DNA from: Alisma plantago-aquatica
Taxonomy: Eukaryota > Streptophyta > Magnoliopsida > Alismatales > Alismataceae
Assembly (NCBI GenBank): GCA_963693085.1
Contig: OY856409.1
Span: forward strand, 525,597,303 to 525,661,302
DNA: 64,000 bases
Direction: 5' to 3'
A program made the position numbers and the translations under genes. Positions within the stretch are counted from its first letter, which is position 1. The number at the start of each line of letters is the position of its first letter. The notes below the pieces were generated by a model. It saw only the letters and a list, made by a program, of their open reading frames with translations. It was not told the DNA's origin and did no database searches. Below, in pieces: positions 1 to 10,728 of the stretch.

Positions 1-2449
1 TCAAAGAATTCATAAGCTTCAGAAGAGGGAGATACCTCTAGTGAAGGTCCTTTAGAGGAATCATGGTTTAGAAGAAGATACTTTGTAATTAGAGTCAAAT
101 ATGTGCAACAAGTATCGTATCCTTACCTCTTCTAAGAATTTTCATATGAATATTTTATTAACGGGGGAGATTGTTACAACCAATAACTCTCCTTATTGAT
201 AAATTTAGGATCAAAGATGACATTCATGTTCATTATAATTTTGTTAGTACTATAATTACCTTGCTCTTTATCTTATTTTAGTTATTTTAATATTATGGTT
301 TGGTAATCAAAATCATGACTTGAGCATACCATGATATTCGATCTTTAGTTGAAACAGAGATGGCCCACACATGTATGTAGGAAGAGAATCAATGATACTT
401 GAGGAAATAATTTATAAAGAAATTATCATTTGATAATCTTAACAAACCAATAATATAAAATTGTAGATAATTTGATTAAAATCTAATGAAAAAGGAATGA
501 ACCAAATTGAAGTTACAATGAGAGAGTTATGGTAGTTTAAGTAAACATGTGCAAATCTAGATTTAGTATGCTTTTTCTTCGACCGATGGCTCAATGACCA
601 CGCAAATCGACAGGACACACACGTCAATGGGTCAAATAGACTGATGGCCACACATATTGATGGTACACGTATATCGATGACCACACAGGCCAGTGGGTCA
701 TGCAGAAAGACAACCAAACAAACCTACAGAAATGAACTACGTAGCCGCCAAGGACAACCAATCAGTAAAGTGACCAAATTTTTTTCTATACATATCTAAA
801 TCCAAAGAAATTTGTCTCATTGGATTGATATTGTGATTGTCCAACAACCATATGCCTAAAGTGCTCCAGAGAGGCAATCTATAGGGAAAATTTTGGGAGG
901 AACTCCAAGAACATGAGAAACTGACGACCTAGCCACAAATCAATTATGGTAAGTAGTTTTAGACAATAGATTCCTTCTCCTTTGATCCCTTTCTTGGTCG
1001 ACATATTATGTGAGACTCACCAGGTATTTCTTCTACTCCCTTTATTAATTATCTTCTTCTGGAAGATTCTATTTGGAGGTATAGATCTAAATCACATAGT
1101 TAAAAGGAAGATGTTGAATCTATAAGCTTGAATCTAAGCTTAGGAGACCACATATCTAGACTTATAAAGTTAGATCCAAGACCAACAACCTAGGGTTGGA
1201 TCCAGGTGAGTGAAAAATCACCTTATAAATAAACCTAAATAAATTATGTTTTTGTGATGATTCTTACTTAGTGATTGATATTGTAAAACTATTATGCTAT
1301 TGTAGTGATTTTTCGATAGTAAAAATAAATTGTTGAATGTTCTATGCACTATTATATTGATATGTGAAATCATTGTGTGAACTCCTATGCAATATGATAA
1401 ATGGAGTAGTCGATCTGAAGGCACCGCAAACCCTCAGTTTGCTCTAATTCTAGATTTAAAGGATTGAATATGTGAATTTGAAAGATTTTTTATTATTGCT
1501 TCTAGGGTGATGATTACGATGAATAATTCCAAATTATCTATTAATTAATTATATGGGGTAATATTAGAAATGGTAGAGATTTTTTCTGGACAAATTAAAT
1601 AACATTTGATGATAGATGTCCTAAATACTATAGAATCTTTCACAGAGGTATGCATTGTGAGGAGGAAATGTGCTACCTAACTGGAGGATAAGTCAACATC
1701 GAGGTAGTCGTGTCGCACTGTATAAGGTGTGGGGTCAAGGTTAGTGAGGGAAGACTCCTCACTATAATGTGGTATCTGATAATAATTAGAAATGTCAGTG
1801 GTTCCTATGATGTTGGTATGTTGGTTAGCCCTAGTGAAACCACTAATAGAGAATAAGCCAAGTGCTTTGACTCTCTTCTAGAGTATCCAGGTTTATAGGA
1901 TTCCATTTATCCGACCACTTTAATTAGTCACCCAACATTCTAGACGTGGTGAGACCATTGCAGATAGGGTAGAAAAAATTTTCAGACTCAGGACCCAAGA
2001 CATCTTCTAACTCTTGTATAATGAGATCATAGCTTGTTGTGATATTTTCACCTATTGTGGTTCATCTCATGTAGGCCCATGACATATATTAAATGGATGA
2101 AAGAACTAAATGGATATTTAGTGTTATCATGGTTAGTTGTTAGCATTATTCATGCTCTATTTAAAGGGAAAGATATTTTCAGTTACTTGTATAATTTTCT
2201 TGTATCCTAAATAGAGAATATTTCTCATCTGAATTATCACAATTACCTATTAATTTGCTACGCACTGAGCCAGTAGCTCATACAATCTACTGAAACATTT
2301 TTCAAGAGGGTCCAACTCTACTGGAGGAGTAGAAGCTAACTTTCAACCTGAGTAGACTTAGCTGAGGTCTCAAGAGAAATAGTTAGTATAGTCAGTAGGT
2401 CTCCTATCCTTCCTCTGGATTGGGAGAATGAGAGAGTGAGAAAAAAGAG
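1..2449. other. Eroded non-coding DNA, probable LTR-retroelement debris
   Basis: No protein of recognisable family is readable in any frame. A purine-rich run (ACGGGGGAGAT, 161-171) followed by TGTTACAACC at 172 looks like a polypurine tract plus LTR start on the + strand. No matching LTR end, primer-binding site or second copy is present. A TATA-like CTATTTAAAGGG lies near 2158. Short reading frames here look like chance. The 5 bp at 2445-2449 (AAGAG) are the left target duplication of the element that follows. Confidence 0.4.
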
Positions 2450-4010
2450 TGAAAGATTTAGAGGGGGTGAATAGAGATTCTTGGATAATTTAAAGTTAAT
2501 TGAAATATTTAAAATAATTAAAGCACTCAACCAAAGGAGGAAACAAGGAAGACACTTCAGTTTAGAGTGGTTCCAACCTTTGAATCAAAGGTTGTCAGTC
2601 CACTACCCAATTATTTCCAATTGGGATTTTGAAAGCGATTTATTTTATTACCTCACAAGGATGTTACATAAAATACAATCACCTTCCACTCAAAGTAGCC
2701 TTCACCTTGAAGTAGCCTCAACCCCCTTGAAGTAACTACGAGCAATCCTTGGAGCATCCTTCACCACCTTGAAGTAGCTCCACCACTTTGAGATAGCCTT
2801 CACCTAGAAGTATCTCCAACCTTCTTTGAAGCGACCTTTTTTAAGTAATCTCAAGCATGCCTTGGAGCAGCCTTCACTTTGTTGAAGTAGCACCAGTTAA
2901 TATCCTTTCGACAGCCTCCAACCCTATGAGTAGTCAAGGAGAACAAAGTACAATGTACAAGAAATAGATTGGAAGAAAGAAAATACGTATCCAATGAAGC
3001 ACGACACTTTGATCCTACATCAAGCATTTAGATCTCCTATACACTTAAGATGGACGTGGCTATATGTGGTGGTTAGGAGATTGTAGCTATAGGACGTAAC
3101 TTTGGATCAAAGGATGAAGATGGCAAGTGAATCTTAGCTTTTTTGCTCTCAATAGTGGATGTTCAAGTGTAACTTGGTTGCTTCAGGTGTCTTAAGGCCT
3201 ATCCTATTTATAGGAATGGTTTGCAAGTGTCTAGGGACGTTATAGGGAGTATCTAGAGTGTTATTAGTGCTTAACTAGTCATTATGTGTACATAAGTTGG
3301 CTAGAAATTGCTAATTTGTTCGTGCTTGAAAGAATAATCCAGAATCCTGTTTGGTCGACCGAACTGTGTCTCGGTCGAGATTTTATTCGACCGAGCCTAG
3401 ATTTAAGGCAAACATATTGCAACATCTATTTCCAACTCCCAACTACCAATCACTTAGTCTAACAGTCACAAGATTTAGACCGAAGCTTACTCGATCGATA
3501 TTATGTTCGACTAAAGACTATTTTAGAGAACAATTTTGTAAGTTGTTGAACATTGCTCACAAGTTCGACCGAGGTGGTTCTCAGTCGACAAAAACTTAGA
3601 TCGAGTGTGTCTTGGTTGACAAGTTCTTTGACTGAGGTTGTCCCTATTTTTGACTTTTGAATCACCTACTAAGTGTGTGTTTCAATGTGTGTTGGTGGCT
3701 CTAACTTTTGGGGGGCGGGGGCTATCTAAGGGTTATAAGTGGGTAAGGAAGATCTACCACTTGATTTTCATGATGTCTAAGTACTTGTACATTATATTTT
3801 TTACAAGTGTTTACATTTTAGTACAATCATGAACATTTATACAATTAAGCACATCTGAACTTCAATTTGCATTGATCTTCATCTTCCCACTTAGTAAGAT
3901 TTCCTTATTCTTTTGAACCTTGAAATACTCAAATAACATGTTAGATCCACAAGTGTGAAATGTTTTTCATCATCAAACAAAGGGTATATTAATGTCCAAT
4001 TTAGCTAACA
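2450..4010 (-). repeat. 3' LTR of TR-GAG copy 1
   Basis: Direct repeat of 8334-9919 with the same landmarks in the same order. In minus orientation U3 comes first (3230-4010) and holds several TCGACCGA/TCGGTCGA hairpins at 3350-3640. A TATA-like block CCTATAAATAGGA lies at 3202-3214, followed by an R/U5-like part with a CCTTGAAGTAGC minisatellite (about 2660-2930). Differences from the other LTR are scattered substitutions and small indels, so the insertion is not recent. Confidence 0.85.
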
Positions 4011-4024
4011 ATCTCCCCCTTTTT
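4011..4024 (-). promoter_or_regulatory. Polypurine tract of TR-GAG copy 1
   Basis: On the minus strand this reads AAAAAGGGGGAGAT directly before the TGTTAGC start of the 3' LTR, with TTTGTCATCTTC just upstream. The same TTTGTCATCTTC plus AAAAAGGGGGAGA arrangement precedes the 3' LTR of the second TR-GAG element (47928-47953), linking the two families. Confidence 0.8.
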
Positions 4025-6516
4025 GAAGATGACAAACATTCCTAAAATAAAGCAAAATGTTTGAAATGAAACGGGTTTCATACCTGTGATGTACCTAAGA
4101 TGAATAGAATCTTTTGATCTCATAAAAAGTGTGCTAATGGAACATGATATCCATTTCTTAAGGCAATGTAGCACCAATTACTGTCAATCTAAGAGATCAT
4201 TAAAACTTATGATAATATTTTACTTTATTTCGCATGATTTTATTTCACCTCCTTTGTCATTTCAAAAAGATAATCATACGTGTAAGTCAATAAGACTCCC
4301 CCTTAATTGATTACTTCAAAAAGAATGTCAAATTTAGCCACAACTCAAAAACCAAGATTAATTTCTCAACCATTTGCTAGGGATCTTAAGCCCTGAAATG
4401 ATATGAGATTCCTTTAGGCTCATGGTGGGATCAATGAATGTATTAATTTCTCAAACATTTACAAAGGATATTAAGTCCTAAAATGATATGAGATTCCTTT
4501 AGGATCATAGTGGAATCAATAAATGCATCTCTAACTAAATACAAGGGATGTTAAGCCCTAATTGGTGTAGAGAATCCAATTAAGAGCAAGATATACATTA
4601 TATCCAAGAATTTTGTGTGCTCCCCCTTAATCTCATAACAAAAATGAACTTAAAGATACTAAGGAAATTCAAATCATAACATTTTAAAATCAATTAATTA
4701 AGTAAGATTGTGAGTCAATTTTTATAAGTAATCTTGTTTCTTGCACAATTTTTTTCTTATTATAAGTATTTAACATGATGAGCAACTTACAGATTTAATA
4801 CACCAATGTTGGGTGCAAGTGAATGATTTGATTTATAAATAAGCATTTTTGTCAGGCTTATTTTCGGTCCATCATGACTTCGACCGGGGCGCCCCTCGGT
4901 TGAACTATTTTTTGACCGAGAGGCATTTCCGTAGATATCCCATTAATGCAACTTTATTTTTAGAATGAACCAAGATGTAACATTTTCTTTTACATTAGCA
5001 TAAATGATCAATAATCCTTATGCATATTCACATCCATTTGATTATGTCAAGTCTTAGCCAATGATTCATAAATCATATCTAAATCTATTTCTTCTCATTA
5101 AATCCTAATGTTATTCCATCGTGCCCATATAGTTCCATTGTTTTGCTTTTAGGACTAGGAGTTGAATTTTATTCATTGTTTTTAGTATGCTCATTTGTTC
5201 AATAATGAAATGTTTTAGGATATGACTAAGTCTTGTTGTGTATAATCATCATTTATGTACACTTATAAACCTTTTATTCTTCATTTTATTATTTCAAAAT
5301 AAAGCCTTTTTGTGACAAGATCAATTTTTATTTATCATCTTTTGTTAAGGATAGAATTCTCATGGATCCAAATATATTAAATGAGTTCTAGTAAGTAAAA
5401 AATTTATTTGAAAAGAAATCTAACTTTTTCTTGTCTAGAACACATAAATTTCAAAGTTTATCACACAAAATTTAAGTAATGATTCAAAGCAATTTTCTTG
5501 TGAATAGTATTTTTATGAATGACCAATTTATTTTTGCAATTATGTCCATAGTGTTAAGAAGTTTACAATTTCCTTTATCAACAACTTTGATGTTTTTCTA
5601 TGAATCATAGCCATTGTTATAACACTTATGATATAGTTCTTTGACACATAGAACATTTAAAATTTGTACCAACATCACTTATGTCAATAGTTTTACCTTT
5701 GAAATCTTCTTCACATGTGAACAATAATTTTACCTTTGCTTCAAGTGTGTAAAAATATTATTATTTCATGTGCCTTTTAGAGTAGATTTAATAGACCATC
5801 CAAACCTGCAAAGTATGAAAGTTTTGGTCCCATATAGCAGTCCATTTGGTTAGGAGAATTACTATATATATTTTGTCATTTTAACTATTTGGAGCAAAGT
5901 ATGAGGTCTCTTTGTCATAGTTGTTTTTTGGCTTCGCCCTATTCTTTATTTTTTTGAGCTCTTTGCACAATAGTTTAGTCCTTTTAGCTATTTTCTCTGC
6001 TTAGAGAAATAGCAAGTACTGTATAGACACTAATCCCAAAAATACAAAAAAAGTCCCACGCATTTTTGACCGGCCAAAAAAAACTATTTGGAACAAATTA
6101 ATATGAAGAGTTTAGTACAAATTTGGGTCTCCAAATTTAATTACAATTAAATAATTTTGTTTTCACTAAGAAGTCCTGACAGAACTATCTTCGGTCAAAC
6201 ATTTCTTTGACCAGAAGAATTTTCGGTCGAGCTATTTGTCAACAGCAAAGATTTACCAGTAAAACAATGTTGACAGAACGACATTCGATTGAGCTTGTCT
6301 TCGACCAGAAGAGGTCTCAGTTGAGCATTTTGTCGACCGAGATTTAGTTTTGTTCATTTTCATTAATTTCATCATTTCTAATGTAAACATATCATGACAT
6401 AATTTTTAGATAACATAATTAATTAATCAAGGATATACAAGTTCAAGCTTAATTTAGTTGAGATAAGACATTATAAATTTCAAGGTAAATTTTAGGTCAA
6501 ATCTCAACTAATATGT
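4025..6516 (-). other. Non-coding interior of TR-GAG copy 1
   Basis: About 2.5 kb of very A+T-rich sequence where an autonomous copia element would have pol. No frame carries integrase, reverse transcriptase or RNase H motifs. Two G+C-richer islands (4860-4930 and 6185-6345) contain GACCGA/TCGGTC motifs like those in the LTRs. One at about 4879 is a near-perfect hairpin centred on GGGGCGCCCC. Confidence 0.6.
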
Positions 6517-8286
6517 CTACAATTTCTGATTTGGGGTTTCTGGGACCCAAACCAAGTCAACATCCTTTTTCTTGTATGGGAAATATAATGAATATTGTCC
6601 AAGACGTAAACAGTTATGACAACAAACAATATCAATTTCATTTCTCTTCTTAGCTAGATTGTCTTTAGGCACATATATGACTTTGGTTTTGGGAACTTGA
6701 GTCTTTTTAGGTCTAGGTTTTTGATTGGATTTATGTTTGGGCACATGACCTAGGCCTCTCCTCCCAATTTGGCCAGATGAGTCCTTTAGTATTTTATCAA
6801 GAATGTCATTATTTTTCAATCTACTAAGATCTTTTTGCAACTTGACAATGTCATCTATTTTCTTTTTAATATCTAACTTTGCTTGATCTAGATTAGATAA
6901 AAAAATATCTATTTCTTTGACAATAACATCATAATCTGAATGAGTACATAGAATAAGTTGAGTTTGAAGATCATTTATCTTAGCAAGAAATTCAACCTTT
7001 TCTTGGCAAAGAAAATTATCGTTGATTCTAGAGCAAGCAACTTAATATTGTAATCACTAATAGATGATTTCAAAGTAGCTATTTCAAACATAAGACTTTC
7101 TTTTTCAAAATGAAGATCATTCAATTTAGCATACAAATCTTCATTAGTTCTTGTAATCCTTTTTAAATTTTTTTTACAATCAACATGTTTATAATGTAAT
7201 TCTTTAATACTAGTGACGAACTCTTCTTTAGATAAATCAAGAAGACTTACCTCATTTTTTTCTTCATTTGTTGTTGCAATGAAACAACTTACCTTGTCTT
7301 CTTTAGTCATGAGACATTTTACTCCTTCTCCACTCTCACTATCATTGCTTGAGTCATATGAAGTAGCTTTGTATGCATTTTCTTTCTTCTTGAGAGAGTA
7401 TTTATTCCCCTTGTTGACTGTAGGACACTCATTTTTCAAATGTCCCTTCTTGCCACATTCAAAGAACCTAATGGAAGAAGAGGAAGAAATATATTTTTTT
7501 TGTTAATTTTAAATCTTCTATAGTGCTTATCATTTACAATGAGTGCCTCCTCTTCACTATCTTCTTCACTTGTTTAATTACTATCTTTGGTTGCTGCCTT
7601 AAAAGCAATACCCTTCTTTTTCTCCTTCTTATGTTTGGCTGCTAATCTTTCTACTTCTTCAAGAGTGACCTCATGAGTCTCTAAATTACCAATGAGATGC
7701 TTCATCCTCATTGTGGTGAGATCATTAGCTTCTTCAATGGCTGTCAATTTTGTCTTGTATTTCGGAGGTAAAGATCTAAGAATTTGGACACTTGGTCTTA
7801 TTCACTAATGTACTTTCCTAATACACTCAAACTGTTAAGAATGGAAGAAAATATTGTATACATTTCACTAATAGATTCATTAGGTTGCATATGAAATTCT
7901 TCAAACTTTTGTTTAAGCATATTAATCTTGATATTTTTAACTTGGGTAGTACCTTCATGTGTTATGGAGAGTTTATGTCATATATCATAAGACGTATCAC
8001 ATGAAGATATTCTATTAGACTCACATACAGAAATTGAATAATATAATATACTTACCGCCTTTGCATTTAATTGAACTTGTTTTATCGTGTTTATATCCCA
8101 TGTTGCATATACGGTTGTGGGAAGCACATAGGAAGTAGACATCATCCTCCATAACTCCAAGTTGATTCCTTGAAAGTAGAATTGCATTCTTCTTTTCCAG
8201 TAGGTGTGGTTGTTTCCATCAAAAGGAGGTGGACAAGTTACATAAGTTCCTTCAAGGTTTATGTTGTTGAGTATGTTGTCCCCCAT
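6517..8286 (-). pseudogene. gag: gag of TR-GAG copy 1, broken
   Basis: Gag-like capsid/nucleocapsid protein of a copia-related element, which would package the RNA. Start is the ATG at 8286, about 35 bases after the primer-binding site. Seen in order on the minus strand: an N-terminal block with FDGNNHTYWKRRMQFYF; a UBN2-like block (THEGTTQVK, MLKQKFEEF, 7970-7800); an IEEANDLTTMRMKHLIGNLE block (about 7745-7670); a zinc knuckle near 7470-7430 whose first Cys is Phe (FFECGKKGHLKNEC); a coiled-coil stretch (7240-6975); and a second degenerate knuckle near 6630-6580 (CHNCLRLGQYSLYF). It is interrupted by a stop at 7978-7980 (a Trp codon in the family, TGG to TGA), another near 7805, and at least one frameshift. 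Confidence 0.8.
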
Positions 8287-8319
8287 TCTTCAAGACATGT
8301 TAGGGCTCCTTGAAGACCT

Positions 8320-8332
8320 GCTCTCATACCAA
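8320..8332 (-). promoter_or_regulatory. Primer-binding site of TR-GAG copy 1
   Basis: Minus strand reads TTGGTATGAGAGC one base after the 5' LTR end. It differs by one base from TTGGTATCAGAGC, the usual site complementary to plant initiator tRNA-Met used by many plant LTR elements. Confidence 0.85.
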
Positions 8333-8333
8333 T

Positions 8334-9919
8334 TGAAAGATCTATAGGGGGGATATAGCTTTTTGGATAATTTAAAGTTATTTAAAATATTTAAAACAAT
8401 TAAAGCACTCAATCTAAGAAGGAGGAGAAAACAAGGAAGACACTTCGGTTTAGAGTGGTTTCAACCTTTGAATCAAAGGTTGTCAGTCCACTACTCAATT
8501 GTTTCTAATTGGGATTTTGAAAGTGATTTATTTTATTACCTTGCAAGGATGTTACATAAATACAATCACCTTCCACTCGAAGTAGCCTTCACCTCCAAGT
8601 AGCCTCAACCCCCTTGAAGTAGCCTTCCTGAAGTAACCATGAACAATCCTTGGAGTAGCCTTCACCACCTTGAAGTAGCTCCACCACCTTGAAATAGCCT
8701 TCACCTAGAAGTAGCTCCAACCTCCTTTGAAGCATCCTTCTAGAAGTAATCTCAAACATACCTTGGAGCAGCCTTCACTTTGTTTAAGTAGCACCAAGTA
8801 ATCTCCTTTCATCACCCTCCAACCCTAAGAGTAGTCAAGGAGAACAAAGTACAATGTAGAAAAAATAGATTGGAAGAAAGATAATTATCTAATAAAGCAC
8901 AAGGATTTGATCCTATATCAAGCATTTAGATCTCCTATCCACTTAAGATGGACGTGGCTATATGTACTGGCCAGGAGATTGTAGCTATAGGACACAACTT
9001 TGGAGAAAATGATGAAGATGTCAGGTGAATCTTAGCTTTCTTGCTCTCAATAGTGGATGCTCAAGTGTAACTTGGTTGCTTTAGGTGTCCCGAGGCCTCT
9101 CCTATTTATAGGAATAGTTTGCAAGTGTCTAAGGACGTTTTAGGGAGTGTCTAGAGTGTTCTTAGTGATTAACTAGCAGTTAGATGTACATTAGTTGGCT
9201 AACTACTGCTAATGTATTCGTGCTTGAAAGAATAATCCAGAACTTTGCTCGGTCAACAATTTGGTCGACCGAACTGTGACTCGGTCGAGATTTTATTCGA
9301 CTGAGCCTGGGTTTAAGGAAAAAGTATTGCAACGTCTATTTCCAACTCCTTACTACCAACCACTCAGTCTAACAGTCACAAGCTTTAGACCGAAGCTTAC
9401 TCAGTCGAGATTATGTTCGACCGAAGACTATTTTAGAGCACAATTGTGTAAATTGTTGAACAGTGCTCACAAGTTTGACCGAGGTGGTTCTTGGTCAACA
9501 AAAACTTCGATCGAGTGTGTCTCGGTCAACAAGTTATTTGACCGAGGGTGTCCCTATTTTATACTTTTGAGTCACCTACTAAGTGTGTGTTTCAATGTGT
9601 ATTGATGACTCTAACTTTGGGGGGGAACTTATCTAAGGGTTATAAGTGGGCAAGGAAGATCTAACACTTGATTTACATAATGTCTAAGTGCTTGCACATT
9701 ATATTTTTATACAAGTGTTTACATTTGAGTACAATCATGAACATTTATACAATTAAGTGCATTAGATCTTCAATTTGCATTGATCTTCATCTTCCCACTT
9801 AGTAGGATTTCCTTATTCTTTTGAACTATAAAATACTCAAATAAAATGTTAGATCCACAAGTGTAAAATGTTTGTCATCATCAAAACAAAGGATATATCA
9901 ATGTCCAATTTAGCCAACA
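8334..9919 (-). repeat. 5' LTR of TR-GAG copy 1
   Basis: 1586 bp, running 9919 to 8334 in element orientation, TGTTGGCTAA...TCTTTCA. A TATA-like CCTATAAATAGGA lies at 9100-9112 (minus). U3 upstream of it holds a cluster of GACCGA/TCGGTC inverted pairs (9245-9560). Downstream, R/U5 holds the CCTTGAAGTAGC minisatellite (8575-8800). Small reading frames at 8363-8602 and 9261-9605 on the plus strand are paralleled in the 3' LTR but show no protein-like features. Confidence 0.88.
9100..9112 (-). promoter_or_regulatory. TATA box in TR-GAG copy 1 5' LTR
   Basis: Minus strand CCTATAAATAGGA, conserved in the 3' LTR at 3202-3214. It places transcription start near 9070, so about 740 bp of R/U5 lie downstream. 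Confidence 0.55.
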
Positions 9920-9924
9920 AAGAG

Positions 9925-10728
9925 CAGTTTGTAATCAATTTTACTTAATGCACAATAAGCAAGAACTCTTTATTTTTGTAAATGTTGAACTTTGTTGTAA
10001 TCCTTTATGTTATTCTTAAATAGGATAAAAGGAAAATTTAAAATTGAATTTCAATTAGTAATTAAACGTGATTGATTAGTTATAATACCTCTTTGACGGT
10101 TCCTAACCCTAGTTAGTGGGTTCGGTTTGCCTCGCTCAGTGTTCAATTTTGGGGCTTGGACTTATGCTCGGATTTTGATTTTGAATCAACATGAAGTAAA
10201 TTATAGAAGAACATGTTTATCATTTCACTCAAAATTCCTCATACAAACTACATAATTTTAAATACAATTGATGTGGACCTCCCACTAGCTCCGTCCTTCC
10301 CCCACCGCCTCTTGATCTAGAGTGTTCAACCCTGGCTTGGTCTTGCTAGTAAACCACCTCATTCTATTGACCAAGTATGGTAGATTGATAGACCTTTTCT
10401 GCACTTGTGTGAAGGTTTGACAAAGAATCCATTTAAAGGGTTGAGCTCTCCCTGGGTTCTTTATGGACTTCCCCTGACTTCTCCCTCCTCATTTTAATAC
10501 ATGAAGACTAGAGAACGAGTGAAAAGCATCTTCAATGAAGAAGTAGGATGTGTTTGTATCTAACAAAAACTCCCGTACCAGATTCAGAAGGAATCAGGAA
10601 TCATATTGTGGTTTGAGAAACTAAGACAAGTATATATGAACTTGCGTTATATCACCATTAACTTTTAATAAGGAATTGGGGCTTCATTATCTAAATAGGT
10701 GCATAGGTGATTTGTTTGTTTGTTGTGG
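9925..10728. other. Intergenic DNA, no gene seen
   Basis: A+T-rich DNA to about 10260, then mixed-composition sequence. No convincing coding frame, LTR boundary or terminal inverted repeat was found. Confidence 0.4.

Larger units (their letters stand above)
2450..9919 (-). mobile_element. TR-GAG-type non-autonomous LTR retrotransposon (copia-related), copy 1
   Basis: Complete element of 7470 bp in minus orientation: 5' LTR 8334-9919, tRNA-Met-like primer-binding site 8320-8332, degraded gag 6517-8286, about 2.5 kb of non-coding interior, polypurine tract 4011-4024, 3' LTR 2450-4010. LTRs begin TGTT and end TTTCA on the minus strand. AAGAG flanks it on both sides (2445-2449 and 9920-9924), a perfect 5 bp duplication. 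The gag has the UBN2-like and zinc-knuckle layout of Ty1/copia-related gag, but no protease, integrase, reverse transcriptase or RNase H can be read. This matches the class called TR-GAG: mobilised by enzymes of another element. The assignment to that class is inference from structure. Confidence 0.88.

Noticed and set aside
172..2449. A complete LTR starting at TGTTACAACC.
   Set aside because: No matching end, second copy or primer site could be found before 2449.
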